A program made the translations under genes and the position numbers. The notes under the pieces were generated by a model. That model was not told the origin of the DNA. It did no database searches and worked only from the letters and a program-made list of their open reading frames with translations. This document shows positions 17,451 to 26,970 of a stretch of DNA of 45,359 nucleotides, one piece after another; position 1 is the first letter of the stretch; every line of letters begins with the position of its first letter. The stretch comes from Pseudoroseomonas ludipueritiae (GTDB taxonomy: Bacteria > Pseudomonadota > Alphaproteobacteria > Acetobacterales > Acetobacteraceae), in the NCBI RefSeq assembly GCF_014490445.1, contig NZ_JACTUZ010000019.1, forward strand, positions 1 to 45,359, written 5' to 3'.

Positions 17451-18271
17451 TCTGCCCCCCACAGCGTGAAGCGGCCTGCCGCAATGCTGGCGCTGACGAA
17501 CGAGACCACGATCTGCTCAGCCGGCCCCGAGGTGATCCCAGGCACCCAGCCGGATGCCTCATAGCCATGATGCACGTTGTTGCCGTCGCGGAAATGCGCA
17601 CGCGCCCACCAAGCCCGCGCCCCGGACGCGTTGAATTCGAGGTATCCAGCAGCAGCACCAGGCGAACCGGGCGACAGCCGGCCGACGTTGAGCGCTCCGC
17701 CCCCGGCCACCACGCCCGTCTCGGACGCGATCGTGTGCCGGTACGGATAATCAGCGGCGCCCTGCAACAGCGCGCCACCCACGTAGAGGCGGAAGTAGAG
17801 GTCGGTCTGAGCCTGCGCTGGCGTCACGTCCTGCCAAGTCAGGCGAAACCGGGGATACTCGGGCGGTAGCGACTTGATGATCGCCGCGACTGGCGAGGTG
17901 ACGATATCGACGTTCAGCCGCTCCCAACCTGGCTCGTTGCCGCCGTACTGGAGGTACTCGGCGACAGCCACGCAGGTGATGTATTTGGTGGTGCCGGCCG
18001 GCCAGTTAACGGCTGACGTGCCGCCATTGCTGGTACGGATGATGCGGCTGCGAGACAGGGTGCTTGGGCTACCTGGCGTCACGCTCCCGACGAATTCCTC
18101 CCAGGTCGCGCGGTCCTCGCTCTCGCAGACCCAGGTATAGGGGCGCCCAGGCACCGCGCCGGCGGTGAAGGGATCGGAATACCCGACAGGCGCCAGTCCC
18201 AGCACAAGCGCGCCGGTGCCGCCTGAAGTGGTGGCGACCCTCACGCGGTCGAGCAGATAAGCGTCGGCCAT
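17447..18271 (-). CDS. tail tip/fibre-like protein
   Basis: A 274-aa tail protein. The N-terminal ~110 residues (MADAYLLDRVRVATTSGGTG, RPYTWVCESEDRATWEEFVG, LSRSRIIRTSNGGTSAVNWP) have the pattern of a domain found at the start of many alphaproteobacterial phage tail tip proteins. The C-terminal half (LYFRLYVGGALLQGAADYPY, ARAWWARAHFRDGNNVHHGY) looks like a galactose-binding or jelly-roll domain. No catalytic residues were identified. It lies between the hub-like gene and smaller tip genes. Confidence 0.72.
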   Translation of the reverse strand: MADAYLLDRVRVATTSGGTGALVLGLAPVGYSDPFTAGAVPGRPYTWVCESEDRATWEEFVGSVTPGSPSTLSRSRIIRTSNGGTSAVNWPAGTTKYITCVAVAEYLQYGGNEPGWERLNVDIVTSPVAAIIKSLPPEYPRFRLTWQDVTPAQAQTDLYFRLYVGGALLQGAADYPYRHTIASETGVVAGGGALNVGRLSPGSPGAAAGYLEFNASGARAWWARAHFRDGNNVHHGYEASGWVPGITSGPAEQIVVSFVSASIAAGRFTLWGAE

Positions 18272-18297
18272 CTAGCGGCCCTCCTGGTTGGTCATTG

Positions 18298-19974
18298 TTA
18301 TCCCCACAGCGTCAGCGTCTTCGCGTCACCCACCTCATCCGAGGCGATTACCTGCCAGTGGCGCCCGGCCAGCCGCGGGTGATCGACCGCCACCACGTCG
18401 CCCAGGTCGATCAGGTGCCCCCACTTGCCCACCGGTACGCGCCATCGCCGCCGCCGGGTGCCGTGCAGGGCCAGCAGGTCATCCGCCAGCGCCTGGGCAG
18501 GCCCCGCCGTCCGGAAGCCACTGACCAGCACATCTGGATCAGTGGCAGACGGGTAGATCTGGTTGATCCTTGTGTCGTAGGCGGTTGCGACCTGCTGAGC
18601 TGTGCCGTAGGCGGCCACCAGCGCAGGATCTTCCTCAGCGATGCCGAACAGGTCCGTGGCGGTCTGCACCTGATCGAGCACATGGTAGGCCACGCGCTGG
18701 CGCCAGCGCGGCGCCACGCCGGCCACCTCGCTCGGGTCCGCGGTCACCATCCACCGCTCGATGATCATGCGAGGACCGAGCAGCTCCGGCTGCGCCAGCC
18801 GGCCAGCCACGATGCGGCCCAGCCGGTCCGATCCCCACCACCCGGCGCAGCTGCCAAACACCTGATCAAGAGCGGCCGTGACCGTGCCAGACCGCCAGAT
18901 CCACCCGGCATCCCCGAGCGGCAGTTGCGCGAAGCCGCTGCGGACGATGCGCTCCCCGCTCAGCCCTCCCGGTCCTTGCAGCAGCGCCAGGGCAATGCCG
19001 GCGTGGCTGATATCGCCCGGGCTGCGGGCATCGCAGGTCAACTGTCCCGCCGGCGGGCTGCCGGTCCGCACCAGCCCATGCGTCAAACAAGTCGCGTAGG
19101 AGGAGGTTGGCAGTGGCGCCGCCAGCAGCGCCTCCAGCGTCGGATAGTCGCCCACCAGCGTCAGCGGCGCCCCGCCATCCCGCAGCGCGAAGACCGCTTG
19201 CAGCGGGACGGAGGAGACCTGCCAGACCAACAGCGTGGCCAGCAGCCGCGTCGGCGCGATGTTGGGCTTAAAGCCCAGCAACAGCGGGCGGGACTGCCCG
19301 GCAAGCGCCACGTCCCCCTCCAGCCCTCCCGTGCCGGCATAGACCCCGCAGACCGGCACGGAGAGGTCCGCGGCAGCATCCCGCAGGGCGACCGTCAGCC
19401 GCGTGCCGCTGGTCATCGCCGCGCTGGTGATGCGCAGATCGGCCACCCGGCCGAACTCGTTGTACATCGCCCGGATCGGCGTGCGATACGGCCCGCGGCG
19501 CAGGACAGCGAGACGGCCGGCCATGGCCCAATCGCCGCCGATGAAATCCAGCCCGCCGTCGGCATTGTCGAGGGCCAGCTCGCCAGCCTGGAAGTTCAGC
19601 CTGGCCGTGTCCTCCGGCAGCACACGGAGGCTGCGGACCAGCGTCGGCGGCTCCACCAGCCGGTCCGGATAGGCGACATTCGGCTGCGCCGCGTCATTTG
19701 GCTCCCCGATCCAGCCGCGCAGGCTGAAGCGTAGTACCAGGCCTGCCCCACCCGTGGCGGGTAAGTCGTCCGGCATGGCGCCCACCGCGACGCCGCCGGG
19801 CATACCCAGCGCGGGCGGCTGGACATTCACCGGCTCCGGCGTGGCGCCCAGCTCGATCAGCCATTCGTCGGGCAGGTTCGGCAGGTCGGTAACTACGAAC
19901 TCCCCCGGAAAGGCATCGGGGCCGCTCGGCGTGACACCAGGCGCCCAGGCGCCTGGCGCGTGCAGGCCGGTCAT
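18298..19974 (-). CDS. tail hub/tip protein
   Basis: A 558-aa structural protein placed directly after the tape measure gene, the usual place of distal tail and hub proteins. It has a Pro/Gly-rich N-terminus, a beta-rich body with WDYAMAGRLAVLRR-like strands near residues 155-170, and a C-terminal domain (RRRRWRVPVGKWGHLIDLGD, then HWQVIASDEVGDAKTLTLWG) that resembles the OB-like end of hub proteins, where WQV..SDE..TLTLWG is common. Its ATG overlaps the tape measure stop (ATGA). The exact counterpart in known phages was not identified. Confidence 0.75.
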   Translation of the reverse strand: MTGLHAPGAWAPGVTPSGPDAFPGEFVVTDLPNLPDEWLIELGATPEPVNVQPPALGMPGGVAVGAMPDDLPATGGAGLVLRFSLRGWIGEPNDAAQPNVAYPDRLVEPPTLVRSLRVLPEDTARLNFQAGELALDNADGGLDFIGGDWAMAGRLAVLRRGPYRTPIRAMYNEFGRVADLRITSAAMTSGTRLTVALRDAAADLSVPVCGVYAGTGGLEGDVALAGQSRPLLLGFKPNIAPTRLLATLLVWQVSSVPLQAVFALRDGGAPLTLVGDYPTLEALLAAPLPTSSYATCLTHGLVRTGSPPAGQLTCDARSPGDISHAGIALALLQGPGGLSGERIVRSGFAQLPLGDAGWIWRSGTVTAALDQVFGSCAGWWGSDRLGRIVAGRLAQPELLGPRMIIERWMVTADPSEVAGVAPRWRQRVAYHVLDQVQTATDLFGIAEEDPALVAAYGTAQQVATAYDTRINQIYPSATDPDVLVSGFRTAGPAQALADDLLALHGTRRRRWRVPVGKWGHLIDLGDVVAVDHPRLAGRHWQVIASDEVGDAKTLTLWG

Positions 19975-22900
19975 CGGTCAGCCAGCAGGCCGGCGAGCTG
20001 CTGCCGGAACAACTGGTTCTCCGTCTTCAGATCCTTGATGGCGTCCACGATGCTGTCCGAGGTGGTCTTCAGCATCGACGCCATGGCGGAGTTGGTGAGT
20101 GTGTCAGCCGAGATGTTCCCGATGCTCTCCGCCACACTGGAGATGCGATCCTGCGCGAAGCCAAAGCCGGCGCTCGACCCGTAGTAGGACCGTGCTGCGT
20201 CCCGGTAGCGCCCCGCCACAGTGGTGAACTCGCTGATCGCATCGAAGTCCCCCGATGCCGCGCGGCTGGCCACATCGTTGAAGTCTCGCTCCGTCAGGCT
20301 CAGTTTGGCCTGCGGCGAGAGCAGTGAGCTGTCGTCCGTCTGCATCGACTGGATGAAGTCAGTGATGCCTCCGAGCGTGCCCGTCACGGTCTGCTCAGCC
20401 TGCTGGCGCTTGGCCAGATCCTCCGCGACCTGCGCGGCGCTGCCACCCAGGGCCAGCATCTGCTCAGCGAGATCGGCCGCCGCGTCATCCACTCCGCGGA
20501 AGGAGATCGCAACATCCCGCAGTTGTTCGTTGTTCAGCCCGTTCAGCGTGGACTGAAGTTGCTGCCAGTAGAGGCGGTCAGGATCGAGGCCGGCCGCCGC
20601 ATAGGATGCGCCGTTCTCAGCCCAATTTGTCCGCACGTTCTCGACGGAGTTGATGTAATCGCGCCCCTCGGCCGAGCGGGATGCCTGCCAATAGCCCAAG
20701 CGCGTCTGCTGGTTCTGGATCGCTTGCTGCTGCGCCTCGGTCGCCGCATCGGTCGCCACTTTGAAGTCCAGCATCGACTGCGCGATGTTTGCCATGGCCT
20801 CATCGAGGCCGCGGAACTCGTTCACCACATCGCGTAGCTGGTCCGCCGACAACCCGCCGAGCAACTGGGACGCCTGCGCGTTGTAAAGGTCCTCTGCATT
20901 GCGCCCGACCGACCGGTACAGGTCTGCGTTGGCGGTGTAGTTGGAGCGGATCTCACGCGCGGCCTGGACGTAGCCCCGCCCCTGCGCCTGCCACATCGAC
21001 TGGTCATAGCCGACGCCAACCTGGATGCGCGCATAGTCGGCGGCTTCCTGCTGGCGCTTCACCAACTCGTCCGTGGCGAGGCCCAGGGACGCCGACTTGT
21101 TGATCACCTCCTGGAACGGCGCCTTGATCTGCTCCAGTTGCGCCTCGAAGGCTTCCAGCCCGGAGCGCGTCTGCTCCAGGGGCTTCTGCATCGCCTTCCA
21201 GGTGGTCTCGTACCAGTCGATGTTGGCGAGGGTCTTGTCCGGGTCAGCTACACCCGTAGCCCCGATGATCTGTCGGATGTTGGCGTCGGGGGTCTGCGCC
21301 ATCGCCTGCTGCAGCATCCGCGAGACAAAGGCCTGCGTAACGGCGGTGATGCCTTCCTCGTCCGTGCCGCCGTGCAGCTTGTCGGTGCCCAGATAGACGT
21401 TCAGGCCATCGCGAGCGCCGTACTCAACCCGGTAGGCCGTCTCCACCGAGCGGCCGAGACCGGCCTTTTCCCCGATCTGGTCCGCGATCTTCATCAGCTC
21501 CGCGCCAATGGCACGCGCCTGGTCGCGGTTCTCCTGGCTGTAGCGGTCGCCGTTCAGGCCGTTAATGTCCACCACACCCGGCTCGTTGGTCCGAAAAGTA
21601 GCGGTGCCGGTGCGGTCGGACGGCTTCTGGCCGGGCAGCAGGGCGCCCAACACTGTCAGGGCCGCCGCCGCGATCCAGCCGTAAACCGGAACCGCCATGC
21701 TGGCCATTGCCGCAGCCGATAGCCCCGCCGTGGCCGCACCGCCGGCTGCCTGGGTATAGCCGCCGACGCCGCCCCGCTGGATGCCGCTGTAGGCGCCGTA
21801 GAGGCCGCCGGCGATGCCGAGGGCGCCGGTTGCTGCGCCACCATAAGTCAGGCCGCCCACACCGCCACCGGCGGCACTGCCGCCAGCATCGATGGACGAC
21901 TGCGCCATGGAGCCATAGCCGGCTGAGTTCGTGACGGCGCCGCCCGCATTGATGCCGCCGCTGGCGCCCCAGATTGGCGTGTTGAGAACGCCATCCAGGC
22001 CGCCCCAGCCAGTTGCGAACTGGGTAGAGCCATTGATGTAGCTGGTCGGATTGATGCCGCTCAGCTTGCTGTAGGCGGAGTAGGCTTGGGCGCCCTGCGA
22101 GGCGTAGCCGATCAAACCGCCATTGCTGTCTGTGATCTCCAGGGATCCGCCGCCGGCACCCATCACCGTGCCAATGCCACCCAGCGTGCCGCGCGTACCG
22201 CCGAAGACGGCGTTCAGGACGGGGTTGATCACCGCCAGCCTCAACCCGGCCTGGATCACCTCACTGAACACGGCCTTGGCGATGTTCTTGAAGTCGATGG
22301 CTTTCAGGCTGCCGTTGGCGAAGGCTTCCGTGATTGCGCTGCCGATGCGGTCGAACGCCTGCTCGCCAACACGCGCCAATTCGTTCCAGGAGTTGGTGAG
22401 TTGCTGGTTCGACGCCTGTTGGGACGCGATGCGCTTGATGTTGTCCTGCGCCTTGCGAGACGCATCACTATCAGGATCACCCCCTGCATTCGCGACCCGC
22501 TGACGCTCCTTCATGACCGCCAGTTCGGCCTGCCTCGCCTCTGTCGAGAGGCCGATCAACCTCGCTTCCTGTTCCAGGAGAGCGATCTGGTCACTCTGCT
22601 GCGCGATCAGACTGCCTGTGCTGAGATCTACGTCAGCAGCCTTCTGGTCCCGCTTGGCCTGGACCAGCATGTTGACGTTCCGGGTATAGTCGGCCGTGCC
22701 CGGGATGGCGAAGTTGAGAGCCTCAATCTCAGCTTGGCGCTGTATTTCGACTTCCTGCATAGCCGCCACACCACCGGCCAGGGCGGCGGTTTGGGCTTGC
22801 TTCTTCGCTGTATCGCGCTCGGTCGCCTCGATCGACTTCATAAGCTCGCTGTTCATGCGAGCCTGTGCCTGCCGGCGCTCCTCCAAGCCGCGAGCAGCCT

Positions 22901-25418
22901 GCCCTTCAGGGCCTTCGCCGGCCGCACGGGCCGCCTGGATGCCACGCAGTTCCGCCGCTGCAAGTTCCTGTGCCGCGCCAGACGCCTGACGGAACACCCG
23001 CGCCTGTTCGTCGCCCTGGCGGCGAAGCTCGTCCATTGGATCGCGCAGCCGCTCGGCCTCGGCGCGCAGCTCCTTCAGGCGGTCCGCATAGTCGCGAGCC
23101 CGCTCGGGCGACAGACCATCGGTCCCGGCAGCCGCCTCGTAGAGGCTGATCTGCGCAGCGTTCCGCTCCCGCAGAACCTGCTGATTATCCCAGTTCTGCA
23201 GCCCTTCATCCGCCGCAGCCAAGGTGCGCCCGCCACGCCCTGGCACAGCACTACCCTGCCCGAAATCCTGCGGGCGGGCGTAGAAGACCTGATCGCCGAT
23301 GCGGACGCCGTCTCCCTCGGCCCAAGCGGGCCGGTTGCGCCCCAGGCTCGACTGCAAGCCTGGGGCATAGAAATGCGTCGCGCCGCCCGTGGGGTCCGCG
23401 ACCTGCCCGCTCATCACTCCGGCCAGGATACGGGCAGCCTGCTCGTACTGGGCCGGCGACATCGCCATCAGCCGGTCACGGGTCGCCGTGTTGCCCCAGG
23501 GCTCGAACTGCCCCGGTGCCATGACGACCTGATCCGGGCTCTGGCCCGTCAGGCGCGCGCGGTTGACGATGACCGCTGCTGCGGCCGCCAGCCCCTGATC
23601 GCCCTGCCCACCAGCCTCGCCATAGAGGATGCGGGCCGCAACGTCGCTGGAGCCAGTGACCGGCGATCCGGCCGGCGTCGAGGTGCGCCCGCGCAGCCAA
23701 TCGTTCGCCTGCGCGCCGGCCTCGGTTGGGTCGCCGGCGATCAGCCGCCCCATCCAACCCAGGCCTTCGATCTTGGAGCGGACCTGTTCCAGCTTGTCGA
23801 TCACGGAAGCGAGGAAGCTGATGAGGCCGCCGGCGGTGGCCACGACTGGCCTGCCAATGCCCTCCAGGATCACGCGCAGGCCGCTCTTCCCGTCTGCGCC
23901 GTTCCACAGACGGGTGGCGGCCTTACTTGCTTCATCCATTGCCCGCTCAAAGGGCGTCATGGCAGCAGCGGCGTCTGCTACGCTGCGGGCGTAAGCCTGA
24001 GTGTAGAGCGTCTGAGCCTGATGCTTCTGGCCAGATGCCTCCAGCAACTCGATCTGGCGCCGCAGGGCATCGTCCATGCCACGGAGATCGCCATCAATCA
24101 TCCGGCGCGCGGCATCTCCAGGCTTCTTCAGCCCGTCAGCTAGGCGCTGCGCAGCCTCCGGCACGGTGACGCCGAACGCCCGCGCCACATCTGCGCTGAG
24201 CTTGGTCAGCCGCTCCAATTCGGCGCGGTTGCCCGAGAAGTCCCGAGACCCGGCGATGGTGCCAGCCGCCGCGCGAGCATCAGCCGTGGACAGCGTAGTA
24301 GAGCCAGCCAGCCTGCGAGCCATGGTGTCGGCGTCGCGCGCCAGCTCCTGGAAGTCGGAGCGCGTGGTCCGCAGGCGCGCCGACAAGTCATTGATGGCGC
24401 GCTCGGCGCGCTCGGCCGTCAGGACCGCTGTCGCCAGAGCCGCTGTCGCCGCAACGATACCGACATTCAGCGGAGTGGCGAGCTGCGTCAGGACACGCAT
24501 GGCGCCCGAGAGCCCGCCCATGGCGTCAATCGCCTGCGGCCCCTGCTGCACCAGCGGCAGGAAGATCCCACCGCCGGAGCTGATCTGGACGCCGAAGTCC
24601 ACGACCTGCGCCGTCAGGTTCTGCATCTGGTGGCGAGCCAAGCCAAGGCTATTGGTGACCTGCCCGAGCGCCTGGGTCGTCCCCTGAATGGGCGCGTGCG
24701 ATGCAGCGAAGGCGGCAGTGGTGCGCTCGCGAGCGGCCTGCGCCTCGCGTGCAGAGATCGCCCCCAGACGCTCGGCCTCAGCGATCTCCTCCAGGGTGTT
24801 CTCATACTGCTTGCTGGCGGCATAGAGCGGGTTGAACTTCGCCCGCAAACGATCCAGTTCGGCACCATAGGCAGCCACGTCGGCGGCGCGCCGGGCATAG
24901 TCGTCCTGGTTCGAAGCCCGAACGCCCTGCGACTGGTTGAAGGCGGCCTGCGCCTGCGCGGCACGCTGAGCGGCCTGCGCGGCGGCATCGAGGCGGGCGG
25001 CGAGGCTCTGCGCTGCTGCGGAGGCTTGATCGGCACCCTGCCCGGCGGCCGCTTCGGCAGCCTGGAGGGCTTGGAGCTTCTCCCGGGCGGCCTGCGCCTT
25101 GGTGGCCAGAGCATCCAGAGCGCGGCTGGCCTGCTCCTGCGACACGGTGCCGGCTGCCACGTCAGTGGAGAGCGCCTTCCTGGCGGTCCCCAGGTCCCGC
25201 TCGGCTTTCTCGGCCCGCTTGGCCGCCTGCGTCACCGCATCGTGCTGGTTTACCCAGGTAGCGCCCGAGCGGGACGCGCGAGTGACTTTCTCTTCCGTCT
25301 CCTGGACCGTAACGCCGAGCTTTTCGACCGCGCGAGCAGCCGCATTAGCGCCGGCGCTCATCTGGTCCTCATAGCGCGCACGGAAGACCGCCTCGGTCAC
25401 CTGGGAGACTGTTGCCAT
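19971..25418 (-). CDS. tape measure protein with embedded SleB-like hydrolase domain
   Basis: The 1815-aa tail length ruler, which fills the tail tube and enters the cell envelope during infection. The N-terminal third is an Ala/Gln/Glu-rich coiled coil, followed by the tape-measure core (SRDFSGNRAELERLTKLSAD, residues about 390-410). Residues about 590-716 look like a SleB/Hydrolase_2 cell-wall hydrolase: AARILYGEAGGQGDQGL, AAAAVIVNRARLTG, GATHFYAP. Further coiled coil, a Gly-rich stretch, a hydrophobic segment (VPVYGWIAAAALTVLGALLP near 1260) and more coiled coil end the protein. Embedded muralytic domains are known in other tape measure proteins. A convincing start (MATVSQVTE) lies at 25418. 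Confidence 0.92.
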   Translation of the reverse strand: MATVSQVTEAVFRARYEDQMSAGANAAARAVEKLGVTVQETEEKVTRASRSGATWVNQHDAVTQAAKRAEKAERDLGTARKALSTDVAAGTVSQEQASRALDALATKAQAAREKLQALQAAEAAAGQGADQASAAAQSLAARLDAAAQAAQRAAQAQAAFNQSQGVRASNQDDYARRAADVAAYGAELDRLRAKFNPLYAASKQYENTLEEIAEAERLGAISAREAQAARERTTAAFAASHAPIQGTTQALGQVTNSLGLARHQMQNLTAQVVDFGVQISSGGGIFLPLVQQGPQAIDAMGGLSGAMRVLTQLATPLNVGIVAATAALATAVLTAERAERAINDLSARLRTTRSDFQELARDADTMARRLAGSTTLSTADARAAAGTIAGSRDFSGNRAELERLTKLSADVARAFGVTVPEAAQRLADGLKKPGDAARRMIDGDLRGMDDALRRQIELLEASGQKHQAQTLYTQAYARSVADAAAAMTPFERAMDEASKAATRLWNGADGKSGLRVILEGIGRPVVATAGGLISFLASVIDKLEQVRSKIEGLGWMGRLIAGDPTEAGAQANDWLRGRTSTPAGSPVTGSSDVAARILYGEAGGQGDQGLAAAAAVIVNRARLTGQSPDQVVMAPGQFEPWGNTATRDRLMAMSPAQYEQAARILAGVMSGQVADPTGGATHFYAPGLQSSLGRNRPAWAEGDGVRIGDQVFYARPQDFGQGSAVPGRGGRTLAAADEGLQNWDNQQVLRERNAAQISLYEAAAGTDGLSPERARDYADRLKELRAEAERLRDPMDELRRQGDEQARVFRQASGAAQELAAAELRGIQAARAAGEGPEGQAARGLEERRQAQARMNSELMKSIEATERDTAKKQAQTAALAGGVAAMQEVEIQRQAEIEALNFAIPGTADYTRNVNMLVQAKRDQKAADVDLSTGSLIAQQSDQIALLEQEARLIGLSTEARQAELAVMKERQRVANAGGDPDSDASRKAQDNIKRIASQQASNQQLTNSWNELARVGEQAFDRIGSAITEAFANGSLKAIDFKNIAKAVFSEVIQAGLRLAVINPVLNAVFGGTRGTLGGIGTVMGAGGGSLEITDSNGGLIGYASQGAQAYSAYSKLSGINPTSYINGSTQFATGWGGLDGVLNTPIWGASGGINAGGAVTNSAGYGSMAQSSIDAGGSAAGGGVGGLTYGGAATGALGIAGGLYGAYSGIQRGGVGGYTQAAGGAATAGLSAAAMASMAVPVYGWIAAAALTVLGALLPGQKPSDRTGTATFRTNEPGVVDINGLNGDRYSQENRDQARAIGAELMKIADQIGEKAGLGRSVETAYRVEYGARDGLNVYLGTDKLHGGTDEEGITAVTQAFVSRMLQQAMAQTPDANIRQIIGATGVADPDKTLANIDWYETTWKAMQKPLEQTRSGLEAFEAQLEQIKAPFQEVINKSASLGLATDELVKRQQEAADYARIQVGVGYDQSMWQAQGRGYVQAAREIRSNYTANADLYRSVGRNAEDLYNAQASQLLGGLSADQLRDVVNEFRGLDEAMANIAQSMLDFKVATDAATEAQQQAIQNQQTRLGYWQASRSAEGRDYINSVENVRTNWAENGASYAAAGLDPDRLYWQQLQSTLNGLNNEQLRDVAISFRGVDDAAADLAEQMLALGGSAAQVAEDLAKRQQAEQTVTGTLGGITDFIQSMQTDDSSLLSPQAKLSLTERDFNDVASRAASGDFDAISEFTTVAGRYRDAARSYYGSSAGFGFAQDRISSVAESIGNISADTLTNSAMASMLKTTSDSIVDAIKDLKTENQLFRQQLAGLLADR

Positions 25419-25489
25419 GCCGGTGGGCCTCCCATTTGCAACTTCAGGTTGGATTGTCGTAGCGTTGTAGTTTTCGGAGATCGCGAAGG

Positions 25490-25894
25490 ATGCGCGTAAT
25501 CGGAATTGGCGTTGCTATAATACTGGGGCTGGCACTGATCGGCGCATTAGGTCAGTCCGCCTCCGGCCCTAAACCTGATCAAGCATTTATATCTGCAGGT
25601 GAGAACTGGATACGTGATCGTGTTGCGGATGGTCTTGGCCTAAGAGAGAGTGTTCAATTCGGGCGTTATGAAATTGTCAATTTCGAGAAGAATTGGCATG
25701 CCATGTGCGGCACTGTTACTTACAGAACCCGCGACAACAAGCGTACAATCCGATCCAGGTTTTGGGCTGGTGCTTTCCCTCGGCAGGACGGCACATGGAG
25801 CTTCATTGTTAACGCGGTTGAGGCAGGCGCGCGGCCCGAGATTGCGAGAGACCAGTGGCAACGGTTCTGCAAGAACATCCCTACGCCGTCTTAG
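25490..25894 (+). CDS. exported or membrane-anchored small protein, candidate moron
   Basis: A 134-aa protein on the strand opposite to all neighbouring tail genes. The N-terminus MRVIGIGVAIILGLALIGAL is a signal anchor or uncleaved signal. The rest (residues about 25-134) is a small mixed domain with two cysteines (AMCGTVTYRT and WQRFCKN), which could form a disulfide in the periplasm. GGAG lies about ten bases before the ATG. Its TAG ends at 25894 and the convergent tail gene's stop begins at 25895. Codon use is less GC-biased than in its neighbours. An opposite-strand gene with its own signals inside a tail operon fits a moron expressed from the prophage; function unknown. Confidence 0.75.
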   Translation: MRVIGIGVAIILGLALIGALGQSASGPKPDQAFISAGENWIRDRVADGLGLRESVQFGRYEIVNFEKNWHAMCGTVTYRTRDNKRTIRSRFWAGAFPRQDGTWSFIVNAVEAGARPEIARDQWQRFCKNIPTPS

Positions 25895-26614
25895 CTATCT
25901 GACGCTAATCACCAGCGCCGGGTTCTCCACCGGCCTGCCGGCCTTTTGCCCGGTCTTCAGTATGTACTGGCCTGGGAAGTGGACGGTGTAGACCCGCCTG
26001 GCATCAAGCGTTGGGAACCGGCGCCGCACAGCCACCGCGGCGTCGTCCACCATGTTAGGCGGGACACTGAAGCGGAGACGCCGGTTGCCAGCCAATTGAA
26101 CATCCTGAAGGCGCTCGTAGGGCTGAAGATTGGTGATCAGGATCTCGCCCACACCGGCTCCGACCTTCTGCGGATCGAAGCTGCCCTGACGGATGATCCT
26201 GGCTCCGGCGGCAGAGCCAGCATTGAAAGACGCCGCCACCTTGGCCCCGTTGTGGTAGGTGCCGCGGGCCGGCCCTGAGGTGTATCCCTCGGCACCGATG
26301 GCATAGATCCAACTGTCCCGGAACTTGCCGCCCCGCACCGGGGACCTGGCCCGAAGGTAGGCCATGGCGAAGGCGGCTGCCTCCCCGATCACCGAGAAGC
26401 GGTAGACAATAGCGCCATCGGGCTTGACCGATGCCTCGTCAGCCCCCTCTCGACCATCCACAAAGGTTCGGTAGGACGGGGACGCCCGCCCTGACCGGAT
26501 CAGCTCGTCTCGACCCTCGCGGGCGACCCGCGCCAGGATCTTGGACTGCTCGGCCGGCGACAGGTTGCGGGAGACGAAGGCATTCACCTGGCGGGAGAAG
26601 GCCGATCCGCTCAT
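25895..26614 (-). CDS. tail assembly/minor tail protein
   Basis: A 239-aa protein between the tail chaperone pair and the tape measure, no family recognised with certainty. Residues about 1-60 are helical (SRQVNAFVSRNLSPAEQSKI), the middle has a conserved-looking turn-rich part (YLRARSPVRGGKFRDSWIYA), and the end has beta strands (LRFSVPPNMVDDAAVAVRRR). The pattern SPVRSGRFRDSW-like is typical of small tail completion proteins. The ATG at 26614 overlaps the preceding stop (ATGA) with AAGGTGG upstream, so the first ten codons of the longer frame are rejected. Confidence 0.72.
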   Translation of the reverse strand: MSGSAFSRQVNAFVSRNLSPAEQSKILARVAREGRDELIRSGRASPSYRTFVDGREGADEASVKPDGAIVYRFSVIGEAAAFAMAYLRARSPVRGGKFRDSWIYAIGAEGYTSGPARGTYHNGAKVAASFNAGSAAGARIIRQGSFDPQKVGAGVGEILITNLQPYERLQDVQLAGNRRLRFSVPPNMVDDAAVAVRRRFPTLDARRVYTVHFPGQYILKTGQKAGRPVENPALVISVR

Positions 26615-26970
26615 TTGCCATCCACCTTCTGCTGCTGCCCCCACCAGAGAAGATATTCCTCATCCATGGCGGCGAGGCACCGTTCCAGGAAGGCCATCTC
26701 TTCAGTGGAGTAGCGGTGATGCAGGCACCAATCGCGGACGGATGACCATGTGATCCGCCCGGGGGCGCTCTTGATCATCACCCCGCCGAGCCCTCCGCCA
26801 AAGCCGGCGACGGTGTGAGGCCGTTCATCGTGGAGACGATGCCAAGCCCGCCAGATCCAGATGAGCCAGTCGTCCAGATCCGGCTGAGGCGGCTTCTCTT
26901 CATCTGGAAGGTCTGCCAGCACCTCCCGATACCGCCCCCACTCCAGCGCCAGCCGGAGGGCCTGCCTTAG
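26611..26970 (-). CDS. frameshift extension of the tail assembly chaperone (GT-like)
   Basis: An open -1 frame of 119 codons that continues from the slippery site at the end of the preceding tail chaperone gene. It has no credible start of its own: the only early candidate, GTG at 26922, has its GGGAG touching the start codon. Fused to the upstream 136 residues it gives a protein of about 255 aa, like lambda gpGT. The sequence is Trp-rich (DDWLIWIWRAWHRLHDERPH, near fusion residues 166-185) and acidic at the end (EEYLLWWGQQQ). In the known system the longer form links tube subunits to the tape measure in assembly and is not part of the virion. Confidence 0.78.
   Translation of the reverse strand, partial: LRQALRLALEWGRYREVLADLPDEEKPPQPDLDDWLIWIWRAWHRLHDERPHTVAGFGGGLGGVMIKSAPGRITWSSVRDWCLHHRYSTEEMAFLERCLAAMDEEYLLWWGQQQKVDGK

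Noticed and set aside
22086-24143. Plus-strand frame of 685 codons inside the tape measure gene
   Set aside because: Antisense shadow of the tape measure gene, with no domain pattern and no ribosome site.
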